Origin: a virus | Length of the DNA: 20,043 nucleotides | Direction: 5' to 3' (one strand) | IMG/VR virus record: IMGVR_UViG_3300045931_000172 | Location: 1 to 20,043 of that record | Notes under the pieces: model-generated | The model's database searches: none | Seen by the model: only the letters and a program-made list of their open reading frames with translations | Told to the model about the DNA's origin: nothing | Shown: in pieces, positions 1 through 7,395 of the stretch | How the letters are laid out: each line of letters opens with the position of its first letter | How positions within the stretch are numbered: position 1 is the stretch's first letter | Program-made: the position numbers and the translations under genes

Positions 1-620
1 TCACGGAACAGCCAGTACGCCACGCGCCGACCGATCGCGTCGAACTCAATACCGTGGATGATGCGGCCGCCGTTCGGCAACGTGACGCCCGTGCGAGAGG
101 TGTCGATGTAATCAGGCTCGAGGAGTTGCAGTTGAATCGGCAGCGGGAGCCCGTCCTCGACGAGTCGGAATCGGCGACGGACCAGCACCTCTCCAGATTC
201 GACGATGGCGCGCATCGCGAGTTTTTGGAGGCCATAGAAATCGTGACGCCCGTCCGCGTCGCACGCGGTCGTTTCGGCCCATTCCTTCCAACTGTCAGCG
301 GCGCCCTGATTCGTCTTCGCCGGCTTCGCGAGAATGCCCCACCCGACCACCTGGTTCGCGATCGTGCCGAGCGCGCGGGTCGCATGCGCGTTATTCCTGA
401 CCAGGTCCCGCGCATGGTCGCGCAGACTGGCGAGGCTCGCCCCGGCTGCCGCATTCGCATCACCTGACGTCCGACGCCAGCCCTGCGTGCGGCGCCCCGT
501 CGACGCCGCCTCATAGTGGCGCTGGAGCAGTTCAGTTGCGACACGGGCCCTGATGCGCCGCAGGCCACGCTGCGGTGAGAAATACCCCACCGCACGATCG
601 ATCCAGGTTGAAGGAGTCAT
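1..620 (-). CDS. Phage portal protein, lambda family (N-terminal part, runs off the window)
   Basis: The portal forms the dodecameric ring at one capsid vertex through which DNA is packaged and ejected. The reading frame opens at an ATG at 620 and stays open to base 1 (206 codons), so the C-terminal majority is missing. Translation shows features of the lambda-type portal family: an N-terminal RxxxxGD motif with A-rich follow-up (about residues 44-56), 'LRDHARDLVRNN' with later 'NQVVGWGI' (about 60-85), the acidic W-containing segment 'WKEWAETTACDADGR', 'LQKLAMRAIVESGEVLVRRR', and 'QLQLLEPDYIDT' followed by a G-I-E-F segment. The start overlaps the gpW stop (ATGA), and terminase, gpW and portal follow the lambda order A-W-B. 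What I see is the N-terminal third; the family call rests on these motifs and on context. Confidence 0.93.
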   Translation of the reverse strand, partial: MTPSTWIDRAVGYFSPQRGLRRIRARVATELLQRHYEAASTGRRTQGWRRTSGDANAAAGASLASLRDHARDLVRNNAHATRALGTIANQVVGWGILAKPAKTNQGAADSWKEWAETTACDADGRHDFYGLQKLAMRAIVESGEVLVRRRFRLVEDGLPLPIQLQLLEPDYIDTSRTGVTLPNGGRIIHGIEFDAIGRRVAYWLFR

Positions 621-829
621 ACGCCTTTACTCGTGGCCGCGAGCCTCGTCCGCGAGCCCGTGGTTGAGGCCGCGACCGTGACATCGGCCTGCATCGCCGT
701 GAGCAGCTTGAGCATCTCGTCGACCGAATGGAACGTGATCGTCTGGTCGGCGAAGGTAAGTGTCTTTGCCCCGCGCCCGTCGGCGATTGCTTGCTTCAGG
801 TTGTCGACGTCCTGCTGGGTGAAAGGCAT
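617..829 (-). CDS. gpW-like head-tail joining protein, 70 aa
   Basis: gpW of lambda is a roughly 68-aa protein that binds the portal vertex after packaging and is needed for tail attachment. This product has 70 residues, a matching length, with the expected helix-hairpin-helix order: an N-terminal helix (QQDVDNLKQAIADG), a short beta hairpin (KTLTFADQTITFHS), a second helix (VDEMLKLLTAMQADV) and a flexible basic tail. The ATG at 829 is chosen over an upstream in-frame start at 907 because it gives the family length, has an AGGTG ribosome site at about -7 to -12, and lies in a TAATG junction with the small ORF before it. Its stop is fused to the portal start. Position between terminase and portal matches lambda. 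Confident from size, fold pattern and synteny; sequence similarity itself is weak in this family. Confidence 0.85.
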   Translation of the reverse strand: MPFTQQDVDNLKQAIADGRGAKTLTFADQTITFHSVDEMLKLLTAMQADVTVAASTTGSRTRLAATSKGV

Positions 830-912
830 TAGGCACACCTCGAGGCCGGCATGTTCGGCCACCAGCGGTTCTTCTTCGCCGAGTTGGCTTCTTTCTTCGG
901 CGCCCACGGCAT
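829..912 (-). CDS. Putative 27-aa microprotein between terminase and gpW
   Basis: An 84-base frame fits exactly between two genes. Its ATG shares one base with the large-terminase stop (TAATG at 910-914) and its TAA shares one base with the gpW start (TAATG at 827-831). A strong ribosome site, GGGGAGG at 919-925, stands 6 bases before the ATG. The peptide is basic and tryptophan-rich: MPWAPKKEANSAKKN, then RWWPN, then MPASRCA. I recognise no family. It may be a true small virion or packaging peptide, or a translated spacer that only keeps ribosomes moving from terminase to gpW. The two one-base overlaps and the good ribosome site are seen directly; a function is not. Confidence 0.55.
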   Translation of the reverse strand: MPWAPKKEANSAKKNRWWPNMPASRCA

Positions 913-2864
913 TACCGGCCTCCCCTCAACCAGCCGCCTGGCCGCTGTTGAATCCATCCGGGCTTGAGCTTCTTCGGTGCCGCCGACGCGGCAGCCGTAG
1001 GTGTCGTCCCTGGGCGCTCGACCGGCGGCGCTTCCTCGCGCCGAGCGATGCCTCTCCGATCCTCAAGCTTGCGCCAGTCCGACTCATGGAACCGATCGAG
1101 GCCCGCGAGCGCAGCCGCGCAGCGGCCGTAGATCCTCGCGTCGAGCACGTGGTTCTGGCGCCCTGGGATCTGCTCCCACTGCATGCGGATGTAGCCGCGA
1201 CGCGACTTGTGCGACACGAGCTGCTCGGCCGTCAGCTGCTTGAAGTACTCCTCCCCGTATTCAGGGAAGTGACAGAACCCGTCCGGCTCTGACCCGTCCT
1301 CTCGGCGTTCGAGCCGCAGCCATCCAAAGAGCTCGTTTTTCCCGATCGCGCCGCAGACTGGCCACAACCGACCGCCGTTCTTCAGCTTCTTGCCGCGGAC
1401 CGTGACCTCGACGGCCGTCGGCGACATCACCAGCGCGCTGCCGTGGTCCTGGCCCTTGATCGCGACGACTCGGCTCAGTGGATACTTCCGCGTCCAGCTG
1501 ACCACGGTATTCTGGTTGTAACCGGCATCGACCGCCATCATCAGGATCGACAGCTCGAGTCCGCTCTCATGGGCGTAGCGGCGATTCAGCAGCGCATCAA
1601 CTTGCGGCCACGGGCCCTCGTCGATGTCGGCGGTGTCCCCAGGGATCTCGCCGTAATCGATCGACCAGGAGCGCTTCCCGCGGCCCCACCCGATGACCTC
1701 ATAGACGAGGCGATCCTTCTGCACGTCCACCCCGGCCGTGAGCACCAGCGCGCCCATTGGCACGGTCCCGATACGGTAGTTCTCCCGCCGACGCTGCACG
1801 GTTTCCCACTCGGGCGCATCGCCGCGCGACGTCCAGACCTCCCCGAGCACGGTGTTGATGAACACCCGGAACTTCTCCGGGTCGCGGTGGGTGTCCTCGA
1901 ACGCTTTCGCGATGTCGCCCCAGGACATCCAGCCGACCGGCGCATAGAGCGCGTTCAGGTGATACCCGCGCACCTTCCCGCCGGCCCGCTCCGGCACCTC
2001 GGCCCGCCATTCACCGGCCGCCAACATCTGCGCCTTTTGGTGGTTCCGGATGTGGAACAGGCAGGCACGGCACTCGTAGACCGCCTGTTCCGGCGGCAGT
2101 CCCAGCTGCGTCCAGCGGAGCTGCGCGAACACCAGTGGCTGCATCTCGCCGCAGTCCGGACAGGGCACGTAGAACCGGCGCTGGTCCGACACGTCATACG
2201 CGTGCTCGATCGCCGACCGCCCGGCAATCGTCGGCGTCGAGACCTTCATCCGCTTCTTTCGGGCAAACGTCCGCTGCCTGACTTCGACCAGGCCGATCGG
2301 TGACCCTTCCTCGTCGACATCGACCGGATACCCGTCGACTTCGTCCAAGAGCGCGTATTGCGCCGGCATCGACCGGAGCCCGACGGCGCTGTTGGCGCCG
2401 GTGATGATCAACTGCCCGCCAGGGAACTCCTTACTGAGCACGGTATTCCCACTGTCGCGTGACCGGGCCGGCGGCACGCGTTCGGCCAGGCGCGGCGTGT
2501 CGGTCAGCAACGGGTCGAGCCGCTGGCGGCTGAAACGCTTCGCGAGCTCCACCGTCGGCTGCACGAGGATGACCGGGCCGGGGCAATGGTCAATCGCGTA
2601 GCCCAGCGCGTTCAAAATCGCTTCGCTTCCGCCGACCTGGGCGGCCTTCATCAAGACGACCTCTTCGACTGGTGACGCCGACGAGAAACAATCCATCAGT
2701 TCACGCAGATACGGTGTCCGGGATGTGCGCCATGGCCCTGGCTCGGCGCTCGACTTCTTCGGCAGCTTCCGGTGCGCGTCGGCCCACTGCGAGACGGTCA
2801 GCAAGACGTCGGGCCGGATGCCATCCGCGTGCGCCTGGCGAATCGCCTCGATCGCGCTAGGCAC
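912..2864 (-). CDS. Terminase large subunit, GpA family, 650 aa
   Basis: This is the ATP-driven motor and cos/pac-cutting nuclease of DNA packaging. Length is typical (lambda gpA 641 aa). The N-terminal ATPase carries a deviant Walker A, MKAAQVGGSE (about 72-81), and Walker B with the catalytic acid, YALLDEVDG (170-178). A zinc-binding insert follows (C235xxC238 and C265xxC268). The C-terminal nuclease has the three acidic positions expected for the family: D380 in TAGVDVQKD, D446 in MAVDAGYN and D575 in NHVLDARIY. The start is a GTG at 2864, overlapping the small-subunit stop by 8 bases, which indicates translational coupling. The last 45 residues are low complexity (A/P/R-rich), as expected for the portal-binding tail. 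No lesion is visible. Confidence 0.97.
   Translation of the reverse strand: MPSAIEAIRQAHADGIRPDVLLTVSQWADAHRKLPKKSSAEPGPWRTSRTPYLRELMDCFSSASPVEEVVLMKAAQVGGSEAILNALGYAIDHCPGPVILVQPTVELAKRFSRQRLDPLLTDTPRLAERVPPARSRDSGNTVLSKEFPGGQLIITGANSAVGLRSMPAQYALLDEVDGYPVDVDEEGSPIGLVEVRQRTFARKKRMKVSTPTIAGRSAIEHAYDVSDQRRFYVPCPDCGEMQPLVFAQLRWTQLGLPPEQAVYECRACLFHIRNHQKAQMLAAGEWRAEVPERAGGKVRGYHLNALYAPVGWMSWGDIAKAFEDTHRDPEKFRVFINTVLGEVWTSRGDAPEWETVQRRRENYRIGTVPMGALVLTAGVDVQKDRLVYEVIGWGRGKRSWSIDYGEIPGDTADIDEGPWPQVDALLNRRYAHESGLELSILMMAVDAGYNQNTVVSWTRKYPLSRVVAIKGQDHGSALVMSPTAVEVTVRGKKLKNGGRLWPVCGAIGKNELFGWLRLERREDGSEPDGFCHFPEYGEEYFKQLTAEQLVSHKSRRGYIRMQWEQIPGRQNHVLDARIYGRCAAALAGLDRFHESDWRKLEDRRGIARREEAPPVERPGTTPTAAASAAPKKLKPGWIQQRPGGWLRGGR
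919..925 (-). promoter_or_regulatory. Ribosome binding site of the 27-codon ORF
   Basis: GGGGAGG on the minus strand, six bases ahead of the ATG at 912, inside the last codons of the large terminase. It is the strongest such site in this neighbourhood and is the main reason to treat the tiny frame as translated. Confidence 0.6.
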
Positions 2865-3411
2865 TGGCCACCTCGAGGATCGTGTCGGCGGCGATGTTCA
2901 ACGCTTCCCGGAGCGCCGCGTCGAGAATGATGAACACCCGCGCCGGGTCGGTCTCGGCCGCGAGCTCCGCCGCGAGCCGCGGCGTGACGTTCAGGACCGC
3001 TTCCCGAATGGCGCGCTCGGATTCGAAGGCCACCTTAGTCGCCTTCTCGACCTCGACTATCCGGCCCTCCTTCAAGTCGTTGGCCAGGCGGTCCCGACGG
3101 GCCCGCTCGAGCGTCGCCAGCATCTGCGCGTCGTTCAGCGTAGCGGCCGAAATGACGCGCCCTGGCGCCGGTGCCGCGGACTCTGACGGTGCGGACTCTG
3201 GCGCGGACCCTCCAGTCCGCGTTTGGCGGCACGCATTCTCCCGGAGCTCCACGATCGCCAGCTCCATGTCGGCGATGAACGGCTTGCCCTTCTCGTCTCG
3301 GCCGATGGACTTCTTGAGCCGGCCCGAGGCGATAGCCTTCCGGATCACCTTGTCGCTCACGCCTCGCTGGCGGGCCAACTCCCGAAGGGAGCACGACTTA
3401 GGCGCGCTCAC
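2857..3411 (-). CDS. Terminase small subunit (Nu1-like), 184 aa
   Basis: Small terminases recognise the packaging site and load the large subunit. The length is close to lambda Nu1 (181 aa). The N-terminal 45 residues read as a MerR/excisionase-type winged helix: 'CSLRELARQRGVSDKVIRKAI' followed by a short wing (SGRLKKSIGRDEKGKPF). After an A/P/S-rich linker (about 67-87) comes a helical oligomerisation segment with charged heptads (LATLERARRDRLANDLKEG, then VEKATKVAFESERAIREAV). It ends in an A/E-rich helix that would contact GpA. The start is GTG at 3411, fused to the stop of the HNH gene (GTGA), and the stop overlaps GpA. Identification rests on the HTH plus the position directly before GpA. 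Confidence 0.85.
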   Translation of the reverse strand: MSAPKSCSLRELARQRGVSDKVIRKAIASGRLKKSIGRDEKGKPFIADMELAIVELRENACRQTRTGGSAPESAPSESAAPAPGRVISAATLNDAQMLATLERARRDRLANDLKEGRIVEVEKATKVAFESERAIREAVLNVTPRLAAELAAETDPARVFIILDAALREALNIAADTILEVASA

Positions 3412-4376
3412 CGACCCCCCTCTGCGGACCCGTGTGCGAGTCTGGAACTAGATGGTTCTTGCGCCGCGCTGACCCGCTCTATGAAAAGTTCTGAGGGGAA
3501 ACTAAGCCACCCCCCACCCCCAACCTCTCGGTTGCCTTTCGAAATATTGCAGCGCGAGTGAGCGAGTTGGAGATTGTGCGACTCGTGCTGTCCTCCTTTT
3601 GAGATAGGGACGATGTGGTCGATCGTCGCTGACATCGGGTGCGGATACCGGAGCGTTCGATCAACTGGCGCCTTGCAGATGCCACACATTCCGCTATCGC
3701 GGCGGTAGAGTTGCGCCACTGGTACGACTGTTGGGTTCAGGCCCTTAAGCCTCAGTTTTCTACGCTTACTCTCGTACCGCTGGCGACAGACTGTTGAGCA
3801 GGCCACTTGCCTCGAGTTCACGCCTATAAACAACTCTCGACACCAGAGACACTCTCTCGGCGCTGGCGCTCTACGCGCTTTAGGTGTTGGAGGCTTAGGT
3901 GCAGCCTTACAACAGAACTTCCGAGCGTGACTGCCGTTCGCCCAGGGCCAGAACTCACTCCCACATCGTGGGCATGAGACCATCCGGCGCCTAGGTTGGC
4001 GGGCCACTCGTTGCCTGCTAGGCCATAGCGCCTGTCTTTCCCTGCGTCGTTTCACTGAACACGATTGGCAGAACTTTGCCTTTCCTCTGATCTCGCCTTC
4101 GCACCCGAGACACACGCGCGCGCCCTTTGCCGCACGCTTACGACACCGGGCCGCTTCGCTCGATGCGCGCTGACAACAATCCATCGAGCAGAAGCGGGTT
4201 TTTCGACCAATGTGGAATGGCTTACCACACTGGAGACAAAACCCCACGCTGGGCCCGGCAGTCGGGCGGATGCCTTTCGCGTGCGCTCTTCTCAGGCGTA
4301 AGAGGTGCTCGCGCTCAATTAAGGGCCTTATCCAAGCCCCAGCCTCCAGAGAAAGCGCCTGGGTCATCTCGACCAT
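3408..4376 (-). CDS. HNH endonuclease with four zinc knuckles, 322 aa
   Basis: A predicted DNA nicking/cutting enzyme. Residues about 230-280 hold the HNH core: CGIC, then TIDHIVPISKGG (D253-H254), HNLQL (N268) and AHSRCNISKG (H273, C276), which form the beta-beta-alpha-metal site. Before it are four Cys pairs-of-pairs typical of DNA-binding zinc ribbons: C47/C50-C63/C67, C89/C92-C103/C106, C135/C138-C155/C156 and C176/C179-C193/C197. The ATG at 4376 is chosen because it overlaps the upstream stop (TGATG); an in-frame start at 4436 would overlap the membrane-protein gene by 60 bases. HNH proteins beside terminases can assist cos cleavage in some phages (HK97 gp74), but homing enzymes look the same. 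The 3' half is visibly less GC-rich than neighbouring genes, suggesting acquisition. Confidence 0.88.
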   Translation of the reverse strand: MVEMTQALSLEAGAWIRPLIEREHLLRLRRAHAKGIRPTAGPSVGFCLQCGKPFHIGRKTRFCSMDCCQRASSEAARCRKRAAKGARVCLGCEGEIRGKAKFCQSCSVKRRRERQALWPSRQRVARQPRRRMVSCPRCGSEFWPWANGSHARKFCCKAAPKPPTPKARRAPAPRECLWCRELFIGVNSRQVACSTVCRQRYESKRRKLRLKGLNPTVVPVAQLYRRDSGMCGICKAPVDRTLRYPHPMSATIDHIVPISKGGQHESHNLQLAHSRCNISKGNREVGGGGWLSFPSELFIERVSAAQEPSSSRLAHGSAEGGR

Positions 4377-4582
4377 CACCGGCGCCCCAGCGCGAGCAGT
4401 GCGGCGAGCATGACGCCGACCGAGGCCACTATGCACCCGAGTCCGAACGCGGCGAGGCTCGCGCGCGCGTAGGTGACGCGCTCGAGCACGAACCCGATGG
4501 CGAGCAGGACCACGGCGCAGAACACCACGAGCAGCACGCCCAGGAGGAACGAGGGCACCGCTGGTACTCCACTCTGAGTCAT
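4376..4582 (-). CDS. Small two-helix membrane protein, possible holin
   Basis: A 68-aa protein with two strong hydrophobic segments, about residues 11-33 (FLLGVLLVVFCAVVLLAIGF) and 42-65 (SLAAFGLGCIVASVGVMLAA and following), joined by a short charged turn (ERVTYARA) and ending in RR. Size and topology fit class II phage holins, but no endolysin or spanin is seen in this window, so the lysis role is only a suggestion. It begins at an ATG two bases after the stop of the previous gene and ends in a TGATG junction with the HNH gene, so it belongs to the same coupled transcript. Alternative: an unrelated membrane-associated phage protein. Confidence 0.75.
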   Translation of the reverse strand: MTQSGVPAVPSFLLGVLLVVFCAVVLLAIGFVLERVTYARASLAAFGLGCIVASVGVMLAALLALGRR

Positions 4583-4584
4583 CG

Positions 4585-4833
4585 TCAGTCGACCCTCACA
4601 TGCACGCCGGTCATGTCTTTCACGATGTCCTCACGAACGGATCGACGTTTGTGAACACCATCGATGTAGTCGGCCACACTCGCACGCGCCGCCTGGAGGA
4701 GCACGACCGCATCAGTGAGGCGGACATCCGCCGGCATAGCCTCGACCACCTGCACCGCGTCATAGATGGCCCGCTCTGCTGGCGTGAGTTCGGTTAACTT
4801 CGAGCGGCGCGGGATACTGTCTCTGGTGCTCAC
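4585..4833 (-). CDS. Hypothetical protein, 82 aa, alpha-helical
   Basis: I do not recognise this family. The GTG at 4833 is taken as the start because it forms a GTGA overlap with the preceding gene; a longer frame up to 4986 would run antiparallel through that gene in an arginine-rich, unnatural composition. The product looks wholly helical: TELTPAERAIYDAVQVVEAM (about 14-33), then LTDAVVLLQAARASVADYID (39-58) and a charged C-terminus (KRRSVREDIVKDM). There are no cysteines, no membrane segment and no catalytic motif. It sits between a beta-type structural candidate and the membrane protein. It could be a small chaperone or adaptor, but that is a guess. Confidence 0.7.
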   Translation of the reverse strand: MSTRDSIPRRSKLTELTPAERAIYDAVQVVEAMPADVRLTDAVVLLQAARASVADYIDGVHKRRSVREDIVKDMTGVHVRVD

Positions 4834-5150
4834 AGCCGGATGATCCATTCCTCGGCCTCGCCGCCGGGGAAGAACGCGACCTTTCCGAGCGCGTCGACCA
4901 CGCGCCAGCGGACAAACAGCTTGCCGGCCACGAGGTCGTCGGCGTGAGGGTTGAATCGGACCCGGCTGACAGCGGCGTCTGCCCAATCCGTCGTACCGGC
5001 CTCCGTCACGACGTCGCCGTTCCTGTCCCTGAGTTCGAGGGTCACGGTCATCCCTGATGCATCGAAGGCCGCCGCGGCCCCCCTGGGCCCCTTCTTCAGA
5101 GTGCGATCAATTGGAACGGTGCGCCCCTGTACGTATGAGAAGACCGACAT
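4830..5150 (-). CDS. Hypothetical phage protein, 106 aa, beta-sandwich-like
   Basis: The protein is beta-rich, with alternating strands such as MTVTLELRDRNGDVVTEAG (about 34-52), SRVRFNPHADD and GKLFVRWRVVDALGKVAFFP, ending in EEWIIRL. The pattern 'polar strand, D-x-G turn, strand, V-x-W-x-V strand' resembles small Ig-like domains of phage baseplate or neck proteins (for instance upper-baseplate N-terminal domains), but the resemblance is structural only. It starts at an ATG five bases after the repeat-protein stop and couples to the next gene by GTGA. Location at the end of the surface-protein module favours a virion role. Confidence 0.72.
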   Translation of the reverse strand: MSVFSYVQGRTVPIDRTLKKGPRGAAAAFDASGMTVTLELRDRNGDVVTEAGTTDWADAAVSRVRFNPHADDLVAGKLFVRWRVVDALGKVAFFPGGEAEEWIIRL

Positions 5151-5155
5151 ACGAC

Positions 5156-6718
5156 CTACTCCTCCGTCTCGTACGTGTCGCCTGCGTCATCGGTATCAAA
5201 CACGTCTCCCGCCTCCTCGGTAGTGGCGGCAGCGAACACCCCGAGAACCACCTCGACGGCCGTGCCGGAGAACACCTGCGTCGCGCTGATGTGCGCGCCC
5301 GCCGCCACCTGTGTGTTGCTGACCGTCCCGGTAAACAGTTGGGTCTGGGCGATGGACGCGCCGGCCACCGTGCCTAAGGTGGTGACCGTGCCAGGAAACA
5401 GCGAGGTCTGACTGACAGACGCGCCACTCACTGCGTAGGCTGGCGCACCGGCGAACAGGCTGGTCTGAGCGATCGTCGCACCGCTGACGGCGTACGTGGC
5501 CGTGGCCGCGCCTGGAAACACCGCCGTCTGGCTGACGTGCGCCCCTGTGACGGTGTCAGAGGGCGTGACGGTGCCGGCAAACAGCGCCGTCTGGGCAACC
5601 GACGATCCGCTGATGGCGTAGGCGGCGCTACCTGGGAACAGTTGCGTGGCGCTGATCGTGGCCCCGCTGACCGCGTAGGCCGCCGATCCAGCGAACAGGG
5701 CGGTCTGGCTAATCGACGCTCCAGCGACCCCGCCGTCGGCGGTCACGGTCCCAGCGAACAGGCTGGTTTGGCTGATGGAGGCCCCGGCGACCACAGAGGT
5801 CGCTGACCCGGCAAACAGGCTGGTTTGGCCGATCGACGCGCCCGCGATCGTGTCCGAGGTGGTGACCGTGCCAGGGAACAGGGTCGTCGCGCTGATCGAG
5901 GCCCCGTTGACCACGTAGGCCAGACTCGGCGCGAAGACCTGCGTCTGACTGATGTGCGCGCCCACCACCTGCTGCGTGGAGCTAACCGTCCCGGCGAACA
6001 ACTGGGTCTGGCTGATTCGCGCCCCATAGACCACCGGGGCGTACAGGAGCGCCGCCCGCCGGTCCAGGCGCGGGTGCGTGACCCGCTGCTGCCAGAACCG
6101 CTGCTCCGGCTTCAGCTTGTGGCGCTTCTTTCGGATCGGTGTGTAGGTCGTTTCCGCGCCGCCAGCGACCGTGCCGGCAAACAGCTGGGTCTGGCTGATG
6201 GTGGCCCCCGCGGCTCCGACCGTGACGCTCCCCGCGAACAGTTGCGTCTGGCTGATGGTCTGGCCCGCCACGACATACGCGGCGGACCCCGCGAACAGCT
6301 GTGTCTGGCTAATCGAGGCCCCGGTGACCGCGCCGGTGGAGGAAACCGATCCCGCAAAGAGCGCGGACTGGCTGACCGTAGCCCCATCGACCACGTGCGC
6401 GGCGCTGCCGGCAAAGACCTGCGTCTGACTGATCGACGCGCCGTCGACGGGCTGGCCCGGAAAGCTGACCGTCCCCGCGAACAGGGCGGTTTGATTGATC
6501 GACGCGCCGTCGACCACAGCGATCGCGCTGCCGGCGTTGACGGTCGTCTGGGCGATGTGCGCGCCCTCGACCACGTGGCGCACGTCCCCGGCAAACAGGG
6601 TCGTGGCACTGATCGTCGCGCCCTCGATCGCGCTGGCGGCGACGACCAGCACGAACAGCCGCTTGACGGTGCGGCGTGACTTGAACGCGAGGCGCGGCGT
6701 CTCGAATAGACGTCTCAT
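5156..6718 (-). CDS. Repeat protein, 520 aa: 21 tandem 19-22-residue beta repeats
   Basis: After a basic N-terminus and a hydrophobic stretch (KRLFVLVVAASA, residues 19-30, possibly a weak signal sequence), residues 31-490 are copies of one unit with consensus V-x-G-A-x-I-x-Q-T-x-L-F-A-G-[ST]-[VA]. Most units are 19 residues ending in A-Y-[VA], or 21 ending in a T-rich turn, and they tend to alternate. A basic 45-residue segment (185-229, including RKKRHKLKPEQRFWQQ) splits the array after the eighth unit. The last 30 residues are degenerate and highly acidic (DTDDAGDTYETEE). The regular G, I, T, F/L spacing suggests a beta-solenoid or stacked-strand fibre. The ATG overlaps the upstream stop (ATGA). 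Context favours a virion fibre or surface protein; no enzyme motif is present. Confidence 0.85.
   Translation of the reverse strand: MRRLFETPRLAFKSRRTVKRLFVLVVAASAIEGATISATTLFAGDVRHVVEGAHIAQTTVNAGSAIAVVDGASINQTALFAGTVSFPGQPVDGASISQTQVFAGSAAHVVDGATVSQSALFAGSVSSTGAVTGASISQTQLFAGSAAYVVAGQTISQTQLFAGSVTVGAAGATISQTQLFAGTVAGGAETTYTPIRKKRHKLKPEQRFWQQRVTHPRLDRRAALLYAPVVYGARISQTQLFAGTVSSTQQVVGAHISQTQVFAPSLAYVVNGASISATTLFPGTVTTSDTIAGASIGQTSLFAGSATSVVAGASISQTSLFAGTVTADGGVAGASISQTALFAGSAAYAVSGATISATQLFPGSAAYAISGSSVAQTALFAGTVTPSDTVTGAHVSQTAVFPGAATATYAVSGATIAQTSLFAGAPAYAVSGASVSQTSLFPGTVTTLGTVAGASIAQTQLFTGTVSNTQVAAGAHISATQVFSGTAVEVVLGVFAAATTEEAGDVFDTDDAGDTYETEE
5249..6628 (-). repeat. Tandem coding repeat array, period about 57-63 bases
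   Basis: The DNA behind residues 31-490 of the repeat protein. On the plus strand the most conserved block is a variant of 'ccggcgaacag.tgggtctggct', recurring every 57 or 63 bases, with a 135-base unrelated interruption at about 6032-6166. Copies differ mostly at third codon positions and in the linker, so the array is old or diversified rather than freshly expanded. Copy-number change by recombination is plausible. Confidence 0.9.
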
Positions 6719-7395
6719 CGGCGGCGTCGGTAAAAGACGTTCTGTGCGCCGCCGCCGCCACCGCCGCCGCCAGCGCCAGGCTTGAACACCGCGATCGTTA
6801 CGGCCTGCTCGCCCGTCGTGTCAAACGTCCATGTCGGATTGGCCGCTGCTGCCGTCGTTTGGATGAGATACGACACCCCGCCGCCACGCTCAGCGGTGCC
6901 GCTGTCATAGTCAATGTAGACCGGAGACGAGAAGCCCTCATCAATCACCGGCGAGTTCGGTTCCGTGCTCCACGCAATCGCCGTCACTAAAAGGCTATCG
7001 TTTTGATCGGGCGTGACCGACCCAGGCTGCGCAGTCGTTCCGCTCAGTCCGGCACCGCTTTCTTTGTTGAAAGGGCTGCTGGCATGCGAGCCGCTAAACG
7101 CCATGAACGTCACGACGGCATAGATGCTTGTGGCCGTATACGTCACGGTGTGTCCGGACCCGACCGAGGTGGGCACGGAATAATACATCCGCACCCTGCT
7201 GTACCCGCTTCGAATATAGGCCGTGAGAGGCGTCCAACTGTTGCTCTTGCTGTCACTGATCGTGCCAGGAGTTCCAGGTTCGTACTCGTGGACGACAGCA
7301 ATCAGCAGGTCCGCTCCGGTGGTGTTGACCGATGGCGTGACCGGATCGGTCACGGCCTGAACCTGCTGGATCGAATCAACCAACGCGAACGCCAT
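6715..7395 (-). CDS. Beta-sandwich surface protein with poly-glycine tail, 226 aa
   Basis: Residues 1-205 form a pattern of alternating strands seen in phage and bacterial jelly-roll domains: an N-terminal 'ALVDSIQQVQAVTDPVTPSVNTTGADLLI' region (29 residues, summarised here by its ends), S-D-S-K-S-N-S-W-T-P-L, RMYYS, VTYTATSIYAVVTFMAFSG, DSLLVTAIAWST and a final TWTFDTTGEQAVTIAVFKPG strand pair. A run of nine glycines broken once by alanine (about 207-216) leads to a basic end, NVFYRRRR. Poly-glycine stretches are common in tail-fibre and adhesion proteins. No signal peptide. The ATG is one codon after the giant-protein stop (TAAATG) and its stop is fused to the repeat-protein start. Likely a virion surface component, inferred from composition and place. 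Confidence 0.78.
   Translation of the reverse strand: MAFALVDSIQQVQAVTDPVTPSVNTTGADLLIAVVHEYEPGTPGTISDSKSNSWTPLTAYIRSGYSRVRMYYSVPTSVGSGHTVTYTATSIYAVVTFMAFSGSHASSPFNKESGAGLSGTTAQPGSVTPDQNDSLLVTAIAWSTEPNSPVIDEGFSSPVYIDYDSGTAERGGGVSYLIQTTAAAANPTWTFDTTGEQAVTIAVFKPGAGGGGGGGGAQNVFYRRRR

Noticed and set aside
1-516. Plus-strand frames opposite the portal
   Set aside because: The minus-strand frame gives clear portal motifs; the plus frames are shadows.
5249-6628. CRISPR-like array, because of regular spacing near 60 bases
   Set aside because: The repeats are translated, diverged at third codon positions and have no unique spacers; it is a protein repeat.
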